Under the pieces are notes generated by a model that made no database searches, was not told the origin of the DNA, and saw only the letters and a program-made list of their open reading frames with translations. Positions 32,452-41,966 of a DNA stretch of 62,883 nt are shown one piece after another. Every line of letters begins with the position of its first letter. Within the stretch, counting starts at the first letter, position 1. Origin of the DNA: CAYTEH01 sp964436765 (GTDB lineage: Bacteria; Patescibacteriota; Gracilibacteria; Peribacterales; Peribacteraceae); assembly GCA_964436765.1 (NCBI GenBank), contig CAYTEH010000005.1, forward strand, positions 1 through 62,883, written 5' to 3'. Both the position numbers and the translations under genes were made by a program.

Positions 32452-32858
32452 TCACACGTCATGCACAACGCGCGTACCGGTTCGTACGCCCTCATGCGCC
32501 ACAGTTCATCCGCTACCTGCTCAGCGGCGGCTCGGCGGCATTCATGGAACTCGCCAGCTACCAGGTGATGCTCGTTCTGGGCGTGCACTACGCGGTTGCA
32601 GCCCCCGCGAGCGGCTGCGTGGGCCTGCTGAGCGCGTTCCTGCTCCACAAGTACATCGTCTTCAAAAAGAGCGAGAAGACCGGACGCCAGGTGCTCCGCT
32701 ATATCGTCCTGCAGACCTTCAACTTTTTCGCGCAGTGGGGTCTCGTGATCCTGTTTGTTGAAGCCTTCGGCGTGCATGCCATCATCGCCAAGATCCTCGG
32801 CATCGGATGCACGGTGTTGTGGAATTTCTTCCTGTACAAGCTGTTTGTATATGTCTGA
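32448..32858 (+). CDS. GtrA-like membrane protein
   Basis: A 136-aa protein with four hydrophobic helices. QFIRYLLSGGSAAFMELASY near residue 20 and LHKYIVFKKSEK near residue 69 match GtrA (PF04138), whose members are thought to flip polyprenyl-phosphate-linked sugars. The ATG at 32448 overlaps the GT-C stop (ATGA); a GTG 18 bases earlier is possible but less likely. It sits between a GT-C and a GT2 gene, the usual three-part gtr arrangement. The 3' end overlaps the GT2 start by 8 bases. Confidence 0.85.
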   Translation: MITRHAQRAYRFVRPHAPQFIRYLLSGGSAAFMELASYQVMLVLGVHYAVAAPASGCVGLLSAFLLHKYIVFKKSEKTGRQVLRYIVLQTFNFFAQWGLVILFVEAFGVHAIIAKILGIGCTVLWNFFLYKLFVYV

Positions 32859-33666
32859 GCCCCCGCAGGAGAACGGGCCCGAACTATCGAAGGTCAGTGT
32901 GATCATTCTCACCTGGAATTCGGGTGCAACCGTGCGCCGCGCGCTTGAAAGCGTCCGGGGATGCGCGGACATCTTGCTGGTGGATGGCGGAAGCACGGAC
33001 GATACACTCGCGATTGGCAAGGAATTCGGCGCGCGCGTTGTTCCGCAGCCAGGAGGGGCCATTGCAGATTTCGCACTGGTGCGGAACATCGGACTACGGG
33101 CAGCGGCGCAGCCGTGGATCCTGTACCTGGACAGCGACGAGTATTTGAGTCCCGAGGCGATGGAAGGCGTGCGGCAGGCCGCAATGACGTCGAAACCTGC
33201 CGCCCTGCTCGTGGGCCGGCGATACGTGACACCGGAGGGCGAACTGATCGAACATGCGACCACCTACCCCAACGAGCGAATCTATTTTTTTCATCGGGAC
33301 GCCGTGACGGGCTGGACACGTCCAGTACACGAAAAAGTGCTGCTCAAGACAGGCATTCCGGTGTTCCGGCTGCCCGGGTGGACGTGTGCGCCTCTCGGGA
33401 CCATCGATGATTATTGGAGAAAGAACAAGCGATACCTTCGCCTGGAACAGGAACAGTCCCGCAAACAGGGATGGGCATACTGGATACGACACAGGCTGCT
33501 GCGTGCAATCCGGGCACAGCTCGTCTCCATGGCGAGACTCGCATGGATCTGGCTGCTCCCACGTAGCGGCAAAAGGCTGCCTCTCAGCCACGAGCTCGCG
33601 CGGTGGCGGTACCGGTGGCGGCTCCTCCGGGTGACGATGCCGGGCTCACAGGACCTTCCACAGTGA
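32851..33666 (+). CDS. GT2-family glycosyltransferase (WaaE/KdtX-like)
   Basis: A 271-aa GT-A transferase. VSVIILTWNSGATVRRALES near residue 15, DGGSTDDT and YLDSDEYLSPEA supply the nucleotide-sugar and metal sites; RPVHEKVLLKTG near residue 160 is the block seen in WaaE-type enzymes. A basic C-terminal region (RYRWRLLRV) may bind the membrane. The ATG overlaps the end of the GtrA gene, so the two are coupled. The 3' end overlaps the convergent GT-C gene by 21 bases. Confidence 0.82.
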   Translation: MSEPPQENGPELSKVSVIILTWNSGATVRRALESVRGCADILLVDGGSTDDTLAIGKEFGARVVPQPGGAIADFALVRNIGLRAAAQPWILYLDSDEYLSPEAMEGVRQAAMTSKPAALLVGRRYVTPEGELIEHATTYPNERIYFFHRDAVTGWTRPVHEKVLLKTGIPVFRLPGWTCAPLGTIDDYWRKNKRYLRLEQEQSRKQGWAYWIRHRLLRAIRAQLVSMARLAWIWLLPRSGKRLPLSHELARWRYRWRLLRVTMPGSQDLPQ

Positions 33667-35277
33667 CCAGCCGCTCCCCGACCGCACTTCCGCGAGTGGC
33701 ACGCCCAGGCGTTCCACATTCCAGTCGGGCTCCCGCTGCTCGTCCCACACGAGCAGATCCACCCCGTACTTTTGTAGCGCCCCCGCGGGATCGGCATCGA
33801 GACGCCGACAGGCCTCTTCCACCATATGCACCTCGCGCTCGCGGACCGACGGGTCCTCCCGGAACGCCGAGTTGGCATCGGGGTAGATCAAGTAACGGCG
33901 GGCGGGGATATTGCGCAAGCCGGGGTCGACGGGAAGGACCGAAAGGCAGTAGCGCTCGGCGATCTCTTCATGGCTCATCAAGACGTTCTTCAGGTACAGG
34001 CTGTACACGACATCGTGTTTCGTGATGCCCGCGAGGAACAGTTGCGTCTCGGGATCGCTCAGGATGCGCATGCGAGGTTCGCGGTCCAGCACGGGGAGCA
34101 GGTCTGCGAAGTGCTGGCTTGTGAAGCGTCCCGGCAGCGGCTTGAAGAGTTTAAGCGTCGAGCGGTTGTCGTACCCGATGGCCGCCAGGTACACGACAGC
34201 GGCCAGTCCGGCGGCCAGCGTCCGTGGCGACCGCACGGTGGCCGCCGTCAGGAGTACCGCAATCCCCGCAAGCACCATGGAGAAGGCGTAGTGCGAGACG
34301 AAATTGAAGATGATGCCGTGGACGACCTGCTGGTTTATGACGATGAACGCCGCAAACACGAGCGCCAGCGCAGGACGATGCTTCGACCACGTCCCGTCGC
34401 GGCATGCGGAGGCGCCGAGACACACCGCCATCGTGGCGAAGAGGACCGAGTACGGCCAGGATTCGGGCAGATGCCCGTAACGGATGCCACTACGGAAGGT
34501 CGCGGCGGCGCCGAGCGGATGACGCATCGCCTCCCAGAGTTCCCACAGGAACGGAGAAGCCCCCGCAAGGGCGGCAGCCCCGAACACAGCCAAACCGGCC
34601 AGGGCGGAGTGCCCCCCCGGAACAACCATCCCCCGGCGACGAGCAAGGTGGAAGACGGCGGCCGCGACCAGCACCCCCCAGTACGCCCAGCCCATAGTCC
34701 AACTCCAAAAGTATGCGCCCGTCAGCAACCCCAACAGCAAACCGCCGACAATCCAGGCGGCGGGTTTTCGCCCAGTCACCGAACCCAGGCAGTTGATCGC
34801 CATGAGGAGCGCAGTGAAACTCAATCCCTGATGGATGGGACGATTGAGACTGTAGAATGTGAGGATGATGAAAAGCGACGCGCCACCGTACGCGAGCGGA
34901 CGAGAGAAGCCGGCGAGCCGGAAGAACAGGATGATGTTGAGGAAGACCAGAACGGGCACGATGGAGTCGAGGATCGTAAGCACGGCAGGCGCATGGAGCC
35001 CCGTGGGACGGAACGCTGTTCCAACGACCGCTTCCAGAACCGCGGGCTGTGAGCCCCGAAGTCCGGGGTCCCCCACGAACGCCTCTGCGCTCTGCCCGGG
35101 CCTGCCGTTGAGCGCCTCCTCCACCCGCGCCAGATAGACACCCTCGTCGGAGTTCAGCTCCACGGGAATACCCCGGTACAGCGGCGACCGCGTGTGGACC
35201 CACTGCGGAACCTGGAACAGGACAGCCAGAAACAAGCTCGTGAGGCCGAGAAGGAGGGGCCACCGGAAACGTGCCAT
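33646..35277 (-). CDS. Polytopic membrane protein, GT-C glycosyltransferase-like
   Basis: A 543-aa protein with about twelve hydrophobic segments and a soluble C-terminal domain of about 150 aa. The first outer loop has ELNSDEGVYLARVEEAL near residue 40, where GT-C enzymes keep their acidic catalytic motif. TACACT (35289-35284, minus strand) ends 6 bases before the ATG at 35277, so an upstream frame to 35325 is rejected. It is transcribed alone. The assignment to GT-C is by topology and the acidic loop; it could also be an unrelated membrane enzyme. Confidence 0.6.
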   Translation of the reverse strand: MARFRWPLLLGLTSLFLAVLFQVPQWVHTRSPLYRGIPVELNSDEGVYLARVEEALNGRPGQSAEAFVGDPGLRGSQPAVLEAVVGTAFRPTGLHAPAVLTILDSIVPVLVFLNIILFFRLAGFSRPLAYGGASLFIILTFYSLNRPIHQGLSFTALLMAINCLGSVTGRKPAAWIVGGLLLGLLTGAYFWSWTMGWAYWGVLVAAAVFHLARRRGMVVPGGHSALAGLAVFGAAALAGASPFLWELWEAMRHPLGAAATFRSGIRYGHLPESWPYSVLFATMAVCLGASACRDGTWSKHRPALALVFAAFIVINQQVVHGIIFNFVSHYAFSMVLAGIAVLLTAATVRSPRTLAAGLAAVVYLAAIGYDNRSTLKLFKPLPGRFTSQHFADLLPVLDREPRMRILSDPETQLFLAGITKHDVVYSLYLKNVLMSHEEIAERYCLSVLPVDPGLRNIPARRYLIYPDANSAFREDPSVREREVHMVEEACRRLDADPAGALQKYGVDLLVWDEQREPDWNVERLGVPLAEVRSGSGWSLWKVL

Positions 35278-35317
35278 GGTCCCAGTGTAGCGCAGCGGCC
35301 GCTCGTGTACCCTTACC

Positions 35318-36352
35318 ATGTCCATGGCACGCTCGTACCACCAGCTTCTGCCCTATGCCTTCAGACGCTTCAGCATGCTGAGCGCCGTGCGCACCGCTGT
35401 ACCCACGCTCGGATACTACCTGAGGCGCCCCTCCCTTCCGCCGTCGGAGAAGCCAGCGCTCTTCACCATGAACATCCTGCCGCCCATGATGACGGTATGG
35501 CACCACTGCGCGCGGAAATACCTTGGGAATGCCGCCGACATCGTCATATTCGATTGCTCGGGCCGATTGGACCCGCATGACGTGCCCGGCGCCCGCGTGC
35601 ACAAATTCCTGAACTTCTACGCGGCCACCAAGTGCAACGAGTTCATCCGGCACATCGCCCGCCACAGGAGCATTGCCTGGCTGTGCGACGATGACATGTT
35701 CTTCGTGGGCAGGGGGGCGGCGGATATCGTGCGGAGAGAGATGGAAAAACCCCGTACGGCGTCCGTGAGCTTCCGGCCGCGCATCTGGTGGCGCTTCGAG
35801 ATCGACGGCCGGCGGTACGAGCCGAGCGGCAGCTATTGCCTGGCACTCAATCGCGATATGTTCATGCGAGAAGGTCTGTCGCTGTCCCCGGCGAACGGCA
35901 ACCCACACCCGCCTGAGCCTACTCACCGCCCGCCCGGCCGCTACGACACGTTCGATCTCGCCAACGAACAGCTGATCCGGAAAGGCTACCGGTGCGCCAT
36001 CGTGCCGGGGAACGAGGCGGAACAATGCATGACGGGCTTCAGCGGCATGAGCGGAGGCGTGATGCTGTTGTCGTACTTCCGGACACCGGAGCAAACGCTC
36101 GATTATTTCCTCTCGCCTCCAAAGCAGCAATGGGGCGGCAACATGCTGGTAGGCACACTCTCGGCGATTCTCGGGATCCAGACCATTCTGGACTGCTACG
36201 AAAAAATACGCGGAAAGCCCTATCCGATGCGATCAATGCCCAGCCGGAGCGCACTGGAAAAAGTCCGCAGGGATCACCTGCCATTCATCGCAAACAAGGG
36301 GCCGCTTGAGCTTGTCGACGCGACCGGCGCCCGCCTCCTCGCCGCCCTATGA
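35318..36352 (+). CDS. Putative glycosyltransferase-like protein
   Basis: A 344-aa soluble protein. WLCDDDMFFVGRGAADIV around residues 127-144 looks like a DxD metal site of a GT-A fold, and NRDMFMREG further on fits a donor-binding loop, but I do not recognise the family. The N-terminal 40 residues are basic. TACCCT (35308-35313) lies 4 bases before the first ATG and 10 before the second (35324); either start is possible. The 3' end overlaps the convergent GT-C gene by 6 bases. Confidence 0.5.
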   Translation: MSMARSYHQLLPYAFRRFSMLSAVRTAVPTLGYYLRRPSLPPSEKPALFTMNILPPMMTVWHHCARKYLGNAADIVIFDCSGRLDPHDVPGARVHKFLNFYAATKCNEFIRHIARHRSIAWLCDDDMFFVGRGAADIVRREMEKPRTASVSFRPRIWWRFEIDGRRYEPSGSYCLALNRDMFMREGLSLSPANGNPHPPEPTHRPPGRYDTFDLANEQLIRKGYRCAIVPGNEAEQCMTGFSGMSGGVMLLSYFRTPEQTLDYFLSPPKQQWGGNMLVGTLSAILGIQTILDCYEKIRGKPYPMRSMPSRSALEKVRRDHLPFIANKGPLELVDATGARLLAAL

Positions 36353-37804
36353 ACCCGGACATCCCGTGCGCGTCACCGACGTGTGCGGGGCATCGGTGGT
36401 GGTGAAGACCGCGCGCGCTCTTTCTGCTTCATCGCGAAGCTGCGCAATCACATACGTGGGGCACGTCCCATCCTCCCCCGAACGCACCTGGAGATCGGGA
36501 CGGAAAAACCCTTCGCGGAGCGCCCCAAGGGCCACATCGTCCCCCGCCACCACGGCGCTGCCCGGTTCTGCATGCGCGTTCACATATTCAGCCGCCCGAT
36601 ACCACGCGTAGAACCCTTCGCTCGTCAGCCCCATGTCCGGCGGCAACCCGCCGACGGTCCTGTCGAAGAACGCGTTGCATTCCCCGTAGGTATACAAGCA
36701 CAAACCTGCGGCATGGACGCCAAGGAAAAGAATGACGCACGAGCCGATAAAAAACAGACGTGCGGTTATCGGTTTTTGGTTACTCGTTTTTCGTTTCGAA
36801 CCGAAAAACCAAAAACCAGCAAACGAAAAACGGTTGTAGAGATCCACGATCCCCGCCCCCGCGAACCCAAGCAGGATCACATACCCCGGAAATGCGAACC
36901 GCATCGCCTGCACCCACCACACCGATGTCAGCACCCAGACGCTGAGCATGGCAAGAATCAGGAACACGCGCGGCCGTCCATACCGCCACAGGCCATAGAG
37001 GGAGAAGGGCAGGAAGAACGGAAAAATATTATGGACGGGATTCAGGTAGTAGAGAGTATTCGAGACGAGCTGGGCCCAGTGATCGGGCCCTTCGGCCGAG
37101 AGCTCCCCGGTGTAATCGGTATGGAATGCGTCGCCGAATGTGAGCTGGTTGCGGATAAACCAGACGGAGACAATCCCCAGCGCCAACGCCGCCCCCGCCA
37201 GTAACCACGGCGACCGCAGCTGGTGCCGACGGTCCCAGAGCGTCCAGGCGCCGAGGAACGGAAGCACGGGAATGCCGTTGTAGCGCGTGAGGCACATGCA
37301 CCCGGCCGCGACGCCGGCAAGAACGTACCACCGCGCATCGTCCCGCGCCCTGAGGAAGAAGACAAGCGTCGCAAGGAAGAGCGCCGTAAAGAGCAGATCT
37401 GCCGACCCGAACTGCGTCATGAGCACGAACGCGGGATGAAAAAGGATGCCGATAACGGCGATGCGGGCAACCGGGCGCGAGAACGTCCTGGCGGCGAGGA
37501 GATACGCGAAGAGCAGCACAGCCATACCCGCCAGCAACGTTGCGGCCTTCATGCCCGCACTGACGCCGAAGAGCAGCGTCAGCGGATAGGCGGTGACGGC
37601 ATGGAACGGCAGGTGCTTCGCGTAGGGCTGGCCGAAGAGGTGGTAGACGCCCTCGGTCCACACGCTGCGCCCGAGGAGCGCATAGATGGCCGTATCGCTC
37701 ACCACCGGATACTTGAGACCGGGAAACCAGAGGACGACCAGCACCAGCGAAGCGAGCGCAATGAACGCCCAGGGCCCGACAATGAAGCGTCTAGTGTGCG
37801 ACAT
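36347..37804 (-). CDS. GT-C family membrane glycosyltransferase with intragenic palindromic repeat
   Basis: A 485-aa polytopic protein. VVSDTAIYALLGRSVW near residue 34 holds the outer-loop aspartate, followed by about ten membrane segments. Around residues 323-346, between two membrane segments, lies FSFAGFWFFGSKRKTSNQKP, encoded by a long palindromic word repeat (36762-36836); the insertion adds a Lys-rich loop without breaking the frame. It starts 4 bases after the GT2 gene upstream, so the two form an operon. Donor and acceptor are unknown. Confidence 0.75.
   Translation of the reverse strand: MSHTRRFIVGPWAFIALASLVLVVLWFPGLKYPVVSDTAIYALLGRSVWTEGVYHLFGQPYAKHLPFHAVTAYPLTLLFGVSAGMKAATLLAGMAVLLFAYLLAARTFSRPVARIAVIGILFHPAFVLMTQFGSADLLFTALFLATLVFFLRARDDARWYVLAGVAAGCMCLTRYNGIPVLPFLGAWTLWDRRHQLRSPWLLAGAALALGIVSVWFIRNQLTFGDAFHTDYTGELSAEGPDHWAQLVSNTLYYLNPVHNIFPFFLPFSLYGLWRYGRPRVFLILAMLSVWVLTSVWWVQAMRFAFPGYVILLGFAGAGIVDLYNRFSFAGFWFFGSKRKTSNQKPITARLFFIGSCVILFLGVHAAGLCLYTYGECNAFFDRTVGGLPPDMGLTSEGFYAWYRAAEYVNAHAEPGSAVVAGDDVALGALREGFFRPDLQVRSGEDGTCPTYVIAQLRDEAERARAVFTTTDAPHTSVTRTGCPGS
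36762..36836. repeat. Intragenic palindromic word repeat
   Basis: The left arm holds CGGTTTTTGGTT and CGTTTTTCGTTT; the right arm holds their complements GAAAAACCAAAAACC and AAACGAAAAACGG, in a different order, around a short centre at about 36795-36802. The DNA could form a large cruciform or RNA hairpin, yet it is translated within the GT-C gene. Confidence 0.7.
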
Positions 37805-37808
37805 AGAA

Positions 37809-38513
37809 TCAAGCGCCGAAGAGCATCTTTTTGGTCATCAACCGGTGGGTCACAAACACCCATACCCACTTGAACCAGTCCGTCCACTTGATCTTCTTCC
37901 CCTCCGCCTTCGAGCGCGGATGGTACGAAATGGGCAGCTCCAGGATGGCGTGCCCGCGACGGGCAAGCATGCATGTCAGCTCGGGATCGAAACGGAAGTC
38001 GTTCTCCTTGAGAGGCAGCGTCTTGAGAACGTCCCCGCGTACCATCTTGTAGCAGGTCGGCTGGTCGGTGAGACGCGTCCCGTAGAGCATGTTGCAGATG
38101 TAGGTGAGCAGCGTGCCGCCGATGAAGAATGTGACATGCGTGAACTGCTTCTGCCGCTTGAGCCTCCGGGAACCGAAGAGCGCGGGCAGGCGGTGCTCTT
38201 CCGCATACGTGAGCAGCCCCGGGATATCGGCCGGATCGTATTCGAGATCCGCATCCTGGACGATGACGTACTCCCCCTGTGCATGCCCATAGCCCATCCG
38301 CACCGCAGAGCCCTTTCCCCCGTTGGACTTGGTCAGGACCGTATCCTGCGGGCGGGCGCGTTCCTTGAGGATGGAGAGCGATGCGTCGCGCGAGCCGTCG
38401 TCGACGAAAATGAATTCGGCGATCTCTCCGCAGGCGGCCTGCAGGCGGTCGATGATGGTACGGAGCGTGCGTTCTTCGTTATACACGGGCACGACGATAC
38501 TCAGACGCGGCAT
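37809..38513 (-). CDS. GT2-family glycosyltransferase (polyprenyl-phosphate type)
   Basis: A 234-aa GT-A transferase. IVVPVYNEERTLRTII opens the domain, FVDDGSRDASL near residue 36 and VQDADLEYDPADI near residue 84 give the acidic metal site, and DQPTCYKMVRGDV is typical of DPM1-like enzymes that make polyprenyl-phosphate sugars. The GT-C gene that follows after 4 bases would be the matching consumer. TAGAGT (38525-38520, minus strand) ends 6 bases before the ATG. Confidence 0.88.
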   Translation of the reverse strand: MPRLSIVVPVYNEERTLRTIIDRLQAACGEIAEFIFVDDGSRDASLSILKERARPQDTVLTKSNGGKGSAVRMGYGHAQGEYVIVQDADLEYDPADIPGLLTYAEEHRLPALFGSRRLKRQKQFTHVTFFIGGTLLTYICNMLYGTRLTDQPTCYKMVRGDVLKTLPLKENDFRFDPELTCMLARRGHAILELPISYHPRSKAEGKKIKWTDWFKWVWVFVTHRLMTKKMLFGA

Positions 38514-38567
38514 GGGGCCACTCTACAGGGAACCGAAACCGCGGACTACGGTGTTTCTGACCCGTTC

Positions 38568-39584
38568 TTATTGTGCCATTTCCAGATACAAGCGTTCGAC
38601 GAGGCGCTTCAGGCCATGGTCGCGCATGACGATATCCTTCAATTCTTTCCGCAAGGCTTCCTTGTCGGATTCAGAGAGGGACAGGACCTGCAATGCACGG
38701 TCTCCCAGGTGTTCCGTGGAGGAGCGCAGGCGCTCCGGAAGCACGCCGCGCACCGCCTCCGCGCACGACACCACCAGGCATCCGCAGGACATCGCTTCCA
38801 GCACCGCCTTGTCGAGGCTGGTGGAGCTCGCGTGGAGCAACAGCGACGCCTCGCGTTCCAGCTCGCGCAGACCATCGGGACTCATGTGATCGAACGTCAC
38901 CCGCTGCTCGAGGCTCTTCTCCCGTATCACCTTCTGCAGGTATTCCTTCTCCTGCACTTCGCGCGGCGTCACGGCCCGCCCGATGATCTTCAGGCGGTAC
39001 TGTGATGGCAACTGTGCGAGTGCCTCGATGATCAAGCCGATCCTCTTGGACGGACTGATGCGGCTGACGCTGATGATGAGCCCGGGATCGCGCGTTTTAT
39101 TGCCCGGGTTCCACCAGCCGGTATCGATGCCGTGGCCCACGATGACGCTCTTCTTGGTCCGGACCGGCATGCCCGCAGGAGACGCGCTGAACGCCTTGTT
39201 CACCATCAGCAGGGCCGCGCGGAGCGGCCATCGTGCGCCGCGGGCTTCGTACCAGAGGTAGACGGGCTTGGCGCTGAGTTTCCAGACGGGAAAACCGAGC
39301 ACTACCCAGATCGGCGTCATGTGCACAAGAACCGCGTCATACTCCTCGCGCTGACTCCATATCAATCTCCAAAAACGGAAGACCTGCCGGATGCGGGACA
39401 GCCCTTCCTCTTTTTTGAGCGATAACACCGTCATGCCCTTCTCCAGATCATGTGGACCCACCTGCTGCGCGATGACCGTGACGTTGGCAAAATCCGCCTC
39501 GGCGAAAAAGCGCAGCCATCGGTGGAAGAACCCGAGCACAGGATCGGCCTTGTCGACCTTCTGGGTGACGATCAGGAGACGCAT
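38568..39584 (-). CDS. GT4-family glycosyltransferase
   Basis: A 338-aa GT-B transferase. LLIVTQKVDKADPVLGFFHR at the N-terminus, GHGIDTGWWNPG before the C-terminal domain, and LLLHASSTSLDKAVLEAMSC near residue 258 for the E-x7-E sugar site. TACAAT (39597-39592, minus strand) ends 7 bases before the ATG at 39584, so the earlier methionine at 39593, which overlaps the -10, is rejected. The next minus-strand gene upstream ends 30 bases before it. Confidence 0.85.
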   Translation of the reverse strand: MRLLIVTQKVDKADPVLGFFHRWLRFFAEADFANVTVIAQQVGPHDLEKGMTVLSLKKEEGLSRIRQVFRFWRLIWSQREEYDAVLVHMTPIWVVLGFPVWKLSAKPVYLWYEARGARWPLRAALLMVNKAFSASPAGMPVRTKKSVIVGHGIDTGWWNPGNKTRDPGLIISVSRISPSKRIGLIIEALAQLPSQYRLKIIGRAVTPREVQEKEYLQKVIREKSLEQRVTFDHMSPDGLRELEREASLLLHASSTSLDKAVLEAMSCGCLVVSCAEAVRGVLPERLRSSTEHLGDRALQVLSLSESDKEALRKELKDIVMRDHGLKRLVERLYLEMAQ

Positions 39585-39614
39585 CCTGCCCATTGTACAC
39601 CCTGTTTCACGTTC

Positions 39615-40739
39615 TTATTGACGATTCTTGGCTTGTTTTTGCAGAAATTCCGCGTATTCCCCGATCAGCTTCCGACGCTCGAACCGCTCCGTGATCTTCG
39701 TCGCCTCCTTCCCCATAACCTCGCGTTTGGCATCGTTCCCGAGGAGGGACATGATCGTGAGTGCCAGATGCTCCGGATCGCCGTCGGTGAAAACGCCGTT
39801 GACCTCGTTCTGGATCACATCCGGCATCACGCCCACGCGGGTAGAGATCACAGGCATGCCGCACGCCATCGCTTCCAGCGCCACGCGCGGACCGCCCTCG
39901 CTTTTGGAGTTCATCACGAAGACTTTTCCCGATTGCATGGTGTTGATGACGGCCGGCTGATCGGGCAGCCAGCCCGCGAAAGTCACCCGGTCCGTGATCC
40001 CCAGCTTCCGCGCGAGCGCTTCGGACCGCGCCCGCTCCGGCCCGTCGCCGATCACGAGCAGCGTGATGCCCCTGAGTGAGCGGACTGCGTGCAGAAGTTC
40101 GGCCAGCCCCTTGTTTGCGACGAGGCGCGCGCAGAAGACGATGTCATATTGTTTCGAGACGGACGGGTCGGGTTTCAGGGCGTCGGCATCGAGGTAGAAC
40201 GACGGCACGACATGAATCTTCTCCGCAGGAATACCCCAGCGCGTCAGCACCTTTTTGACGCCGCCGTTCACCGTGCGCACCGCCGCCGCACCGAAGGCAT
40301 TCTTCGGCAGCTGCCAGCACGAGGCCGCACCGCCCAACCATTCGGTAAGCGACGCCGCCACCGGGTGACCGACGATGTGATGCACTTCCAGCACGTACGG
40401 CACTCCCGTGGCTCTGCTGAGCTGCCGCGCGCCGATGCCGTTATAGAACGGCGGATAGTCATGCACGGTCATCACGTCATGGTGATGCGCCGCGATCAAT
40501 TCTTTCCCCTTCTGCTGAATCCAATGCGGCTGGCCCCACAGACTCGTGGGTGACGGATGGAAAAACACATGTTCAAATGGATCACTTTTTTCTTTTCTCT
40601 TCTCACTTTTCTCCGTCATCCGCGGCGTGACGATATCGATGCGCTCCCAGTGCTTCCGGAACTCTTCGAGCGTGTACCAAAACGCCCCTTTCTTCCCCTG
40701 AAGAATGGAGCGATCCCCGCTGATCATCAGCAGTTTCAT
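39615..40739 (-). CDS. GT4-family glycosyltransferase with intragenic word repeat
   Basis: A 374-aa GT-B transferase. The N-terminal domain has VMTVHDYPPFYNGIGARQL near residue 90; the C-terminal domain has IVFCARLVANKGLAELL and SEGGPRVALEAMACGMPVIS near residue 290. An extra hydrophilic segment, TEKSEKRKEKSD at residues 42-53, is encoded by the word repeat 40582-40615; nearly the same peptide ends the DUF2304 protein encoded at 46377. The ATG overlaps the stop of the GT4 gene before it (ATGA), so the two are coupled. Confidence 0.85.
   Translation of the reverse strand: MKLLMISGDRSILQGKKGAFWYTLEEFRKHWERIDIVTPRMTEKSEKRKEKSDPFEHVFFHPSPTSLWGQPHWIQQKGKELIAAHHHDVMTVHDYPPFYNGIGARQLSRATGVPYVLEVHHIVGHPVAASLTEWLGGAASCWQLPKNAFGAAAVRTVNGGVKKVLTRWGIPAEKIHVVPSFYLDADALKPDPSVSKQYDIVFCARLVANKGLAELLHAVRSLRGITLLVIGDGPERARSEALARKLGITDRVTFAGWLPDQPAVINTMQSGKVFVMNSKSEGGPRVALEAMACGMPVISTRVGVMPDVIQNEVNGVFTDGDPEHLALTIMSLLGNDAKREVMGKEATKITERFERRKLIGEYAEFLQKQAKNRQ
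40582..40615 (-). repeat. Intragenic word repeat (AGTGAGAAGAGAAAAG family)
   Basis: On the minus strand the DNA reads GAGAAAAGTGAGAAGAGAA and continues with GAAAAAAGTGA. The same words form the two arms of the inverted repeat at 46333-46432. Here one arm is translated inside a GT4 gene. Confidence 0.6.
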
Positions 40740-41848
40740 GCGAGCCCCTGAAATAAGCGCATATGCTCCTCCGCCACATCCTTCCAGCCGCGCGGGCGGC
40801 CGGGCTGCACGGCACGGGCGCTGACCGCCTCGTAGTTCTGGTCGGCTTCCAGCACCGCTTTCATGATGTCGCTTGAGGTCTTGAGCGACCGGAGCATCAT
40901 GCCGTCGCGCAGACTTTCGCTGAGGCCGTTCTCTTCGGACAGCAGCACAGGGAGGCCCGAGGCCCGCGCCTCCACCGCCATGTGCGGGCTGATCTCGGTG
41001 AGGGACGGGAGCACCAGCAGGTCGTGCTCGCGCAAAATTGCGTCCTTCGCGGCGCCGGATGCAGGCGGAAGGAACGTGACACGGGGAAGCAGCTGCAGCG
41101 TACGAGCGAGAGCCTGCGCCTTCTTGAGCACCGGGCCGTCGCCCACGAGGGTCAGGCGCACGTGCGGCAGCTTGGCCACGGCCGCGAGCAATGCGGGCAG
41201 GTTTTTGAACTGCACGAAACGGCCCATGAAGAGCAGCCGGAGCGGGTCGTGGCGGGCGTGCGGAACGCGCTCTTTGGCGGGCAACGCATTTTCGATCACG
41301 GAATGTGCGGGGAGCTTCGGGTACACGCGGCGGTACAAATCGCGCTGGAATTCGGTGGAGAAGACGATGTGGTCGAAGGTACCCAGCACGCGCTGCATCA
41401 GGTGCCGCACCACGGGGAACGATTCATAGAATTCGCGCAGGGACTTGCGTCCGCCTTTGTCGGTGTAGCGCTCCCACGCGAAATCCCCGCCGAGCCGGAG
41501 TATCTTCTTCGGACCCGTTATCCGGGCCATCTTGAGCGGCACGCCGCAGCTGACCGAGGAGAACGCATAGATGATGTCCGCTCCACCCGCAGCCTCTTTG
41601 AGTGCCTTCGCGTAGCGGCGCCAGCGCGCGAGCGGCCCGCCTGAGAGCGGCACGCGTACCACTGGCCACGCGTCGGCCATCGCCTCATTCCCCTCCGCCT
41701 TCGAACCGGGATCGCCCCCCTGCCTCGCATAGGTCACCACCGTCACGTGATCGCCGCGCGCGGCAAGCTCGCGTGCGAGGTTGACCACGTACGTGGCGGG
41801 ACCCCCGATGGCGGGCGGGTAAATGCCGGTGGCGAGGACGATACGCAT
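40736..41848 (-). CDS. GT4-family glycosyltransferase
   Basis: A 370-aa GT-B transferase. RIVLATGIYPPAIGGPATYV is the classic GT4 N-terminus; LLFMGRFVQFKNLPALLAAV and VLPSLTEISPHMAVEARASG (near residue 290) are the C-terminal blocks. The ATG at 41848 is chosen; TATACT (41863-41858, minus strand) lies 9 bases upstream, and a longer frame would run through the word repeat beyond it. It is coupled to the next GT4 by ATGA. Confidence 0.86.
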   Translation of the reverse strand: MRIVLATGIYPPAIGGPATYVVNLARELAARGDHVTVVTYARQGGDPGSKAEGNEAMADAWPVVRVPLSGGPLARWRRYAKALKEAAGGADIIYAFSSVSCGVPLKMARITGPKKILRLGGDFAWERYTDKGGRKSLREFYESFPVVRHLMQRVLGTFDHIVFSTEFQRDLYRRVYPKLPAHSVIENALPAKERVPHARHDPLRLLFMGRFVQFKNLPALLAAVAKLPHVRLTLVGDGPVLKKAQALARTLQLLPRVTFLPPASGAAKDAILREHDLLVLPSLTEISPHMAVEARASGLPVLLSEENGLSESLRDGMMLRSLKTSSDIMKAVLEADQNYEAVSARAVQPGRPRGWKDVAEEHMRLFQGLA

Positions 41849-41872
41849 GGACGAGGAAGTATAGCGCAAAAG

Positions 41873-41966
41873 AGCTAGGGATAGGGTCAGGGCTAGGGCT
41901 AGGACCGACAAAAATGCCTAAGTGAGGATGTTGGACGTTCCTGGCCCTAATCCTAGCCCTGGCCCC
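41873..41966. repeat. Inverted word repeat (CTAGGG family) at the 3' end of rfbB
   Basis: The left arm has GCTAGGGATAGGGTCAGGG; the right arm has GGCCCTAATCCTAGCCC. The right arm includes the rfbB stop codon (41953-41955) and so supplies the last residues (GQG) of that protein. Related arms occur at 42915-43034 and 46802-46893. Confidence 0.65.
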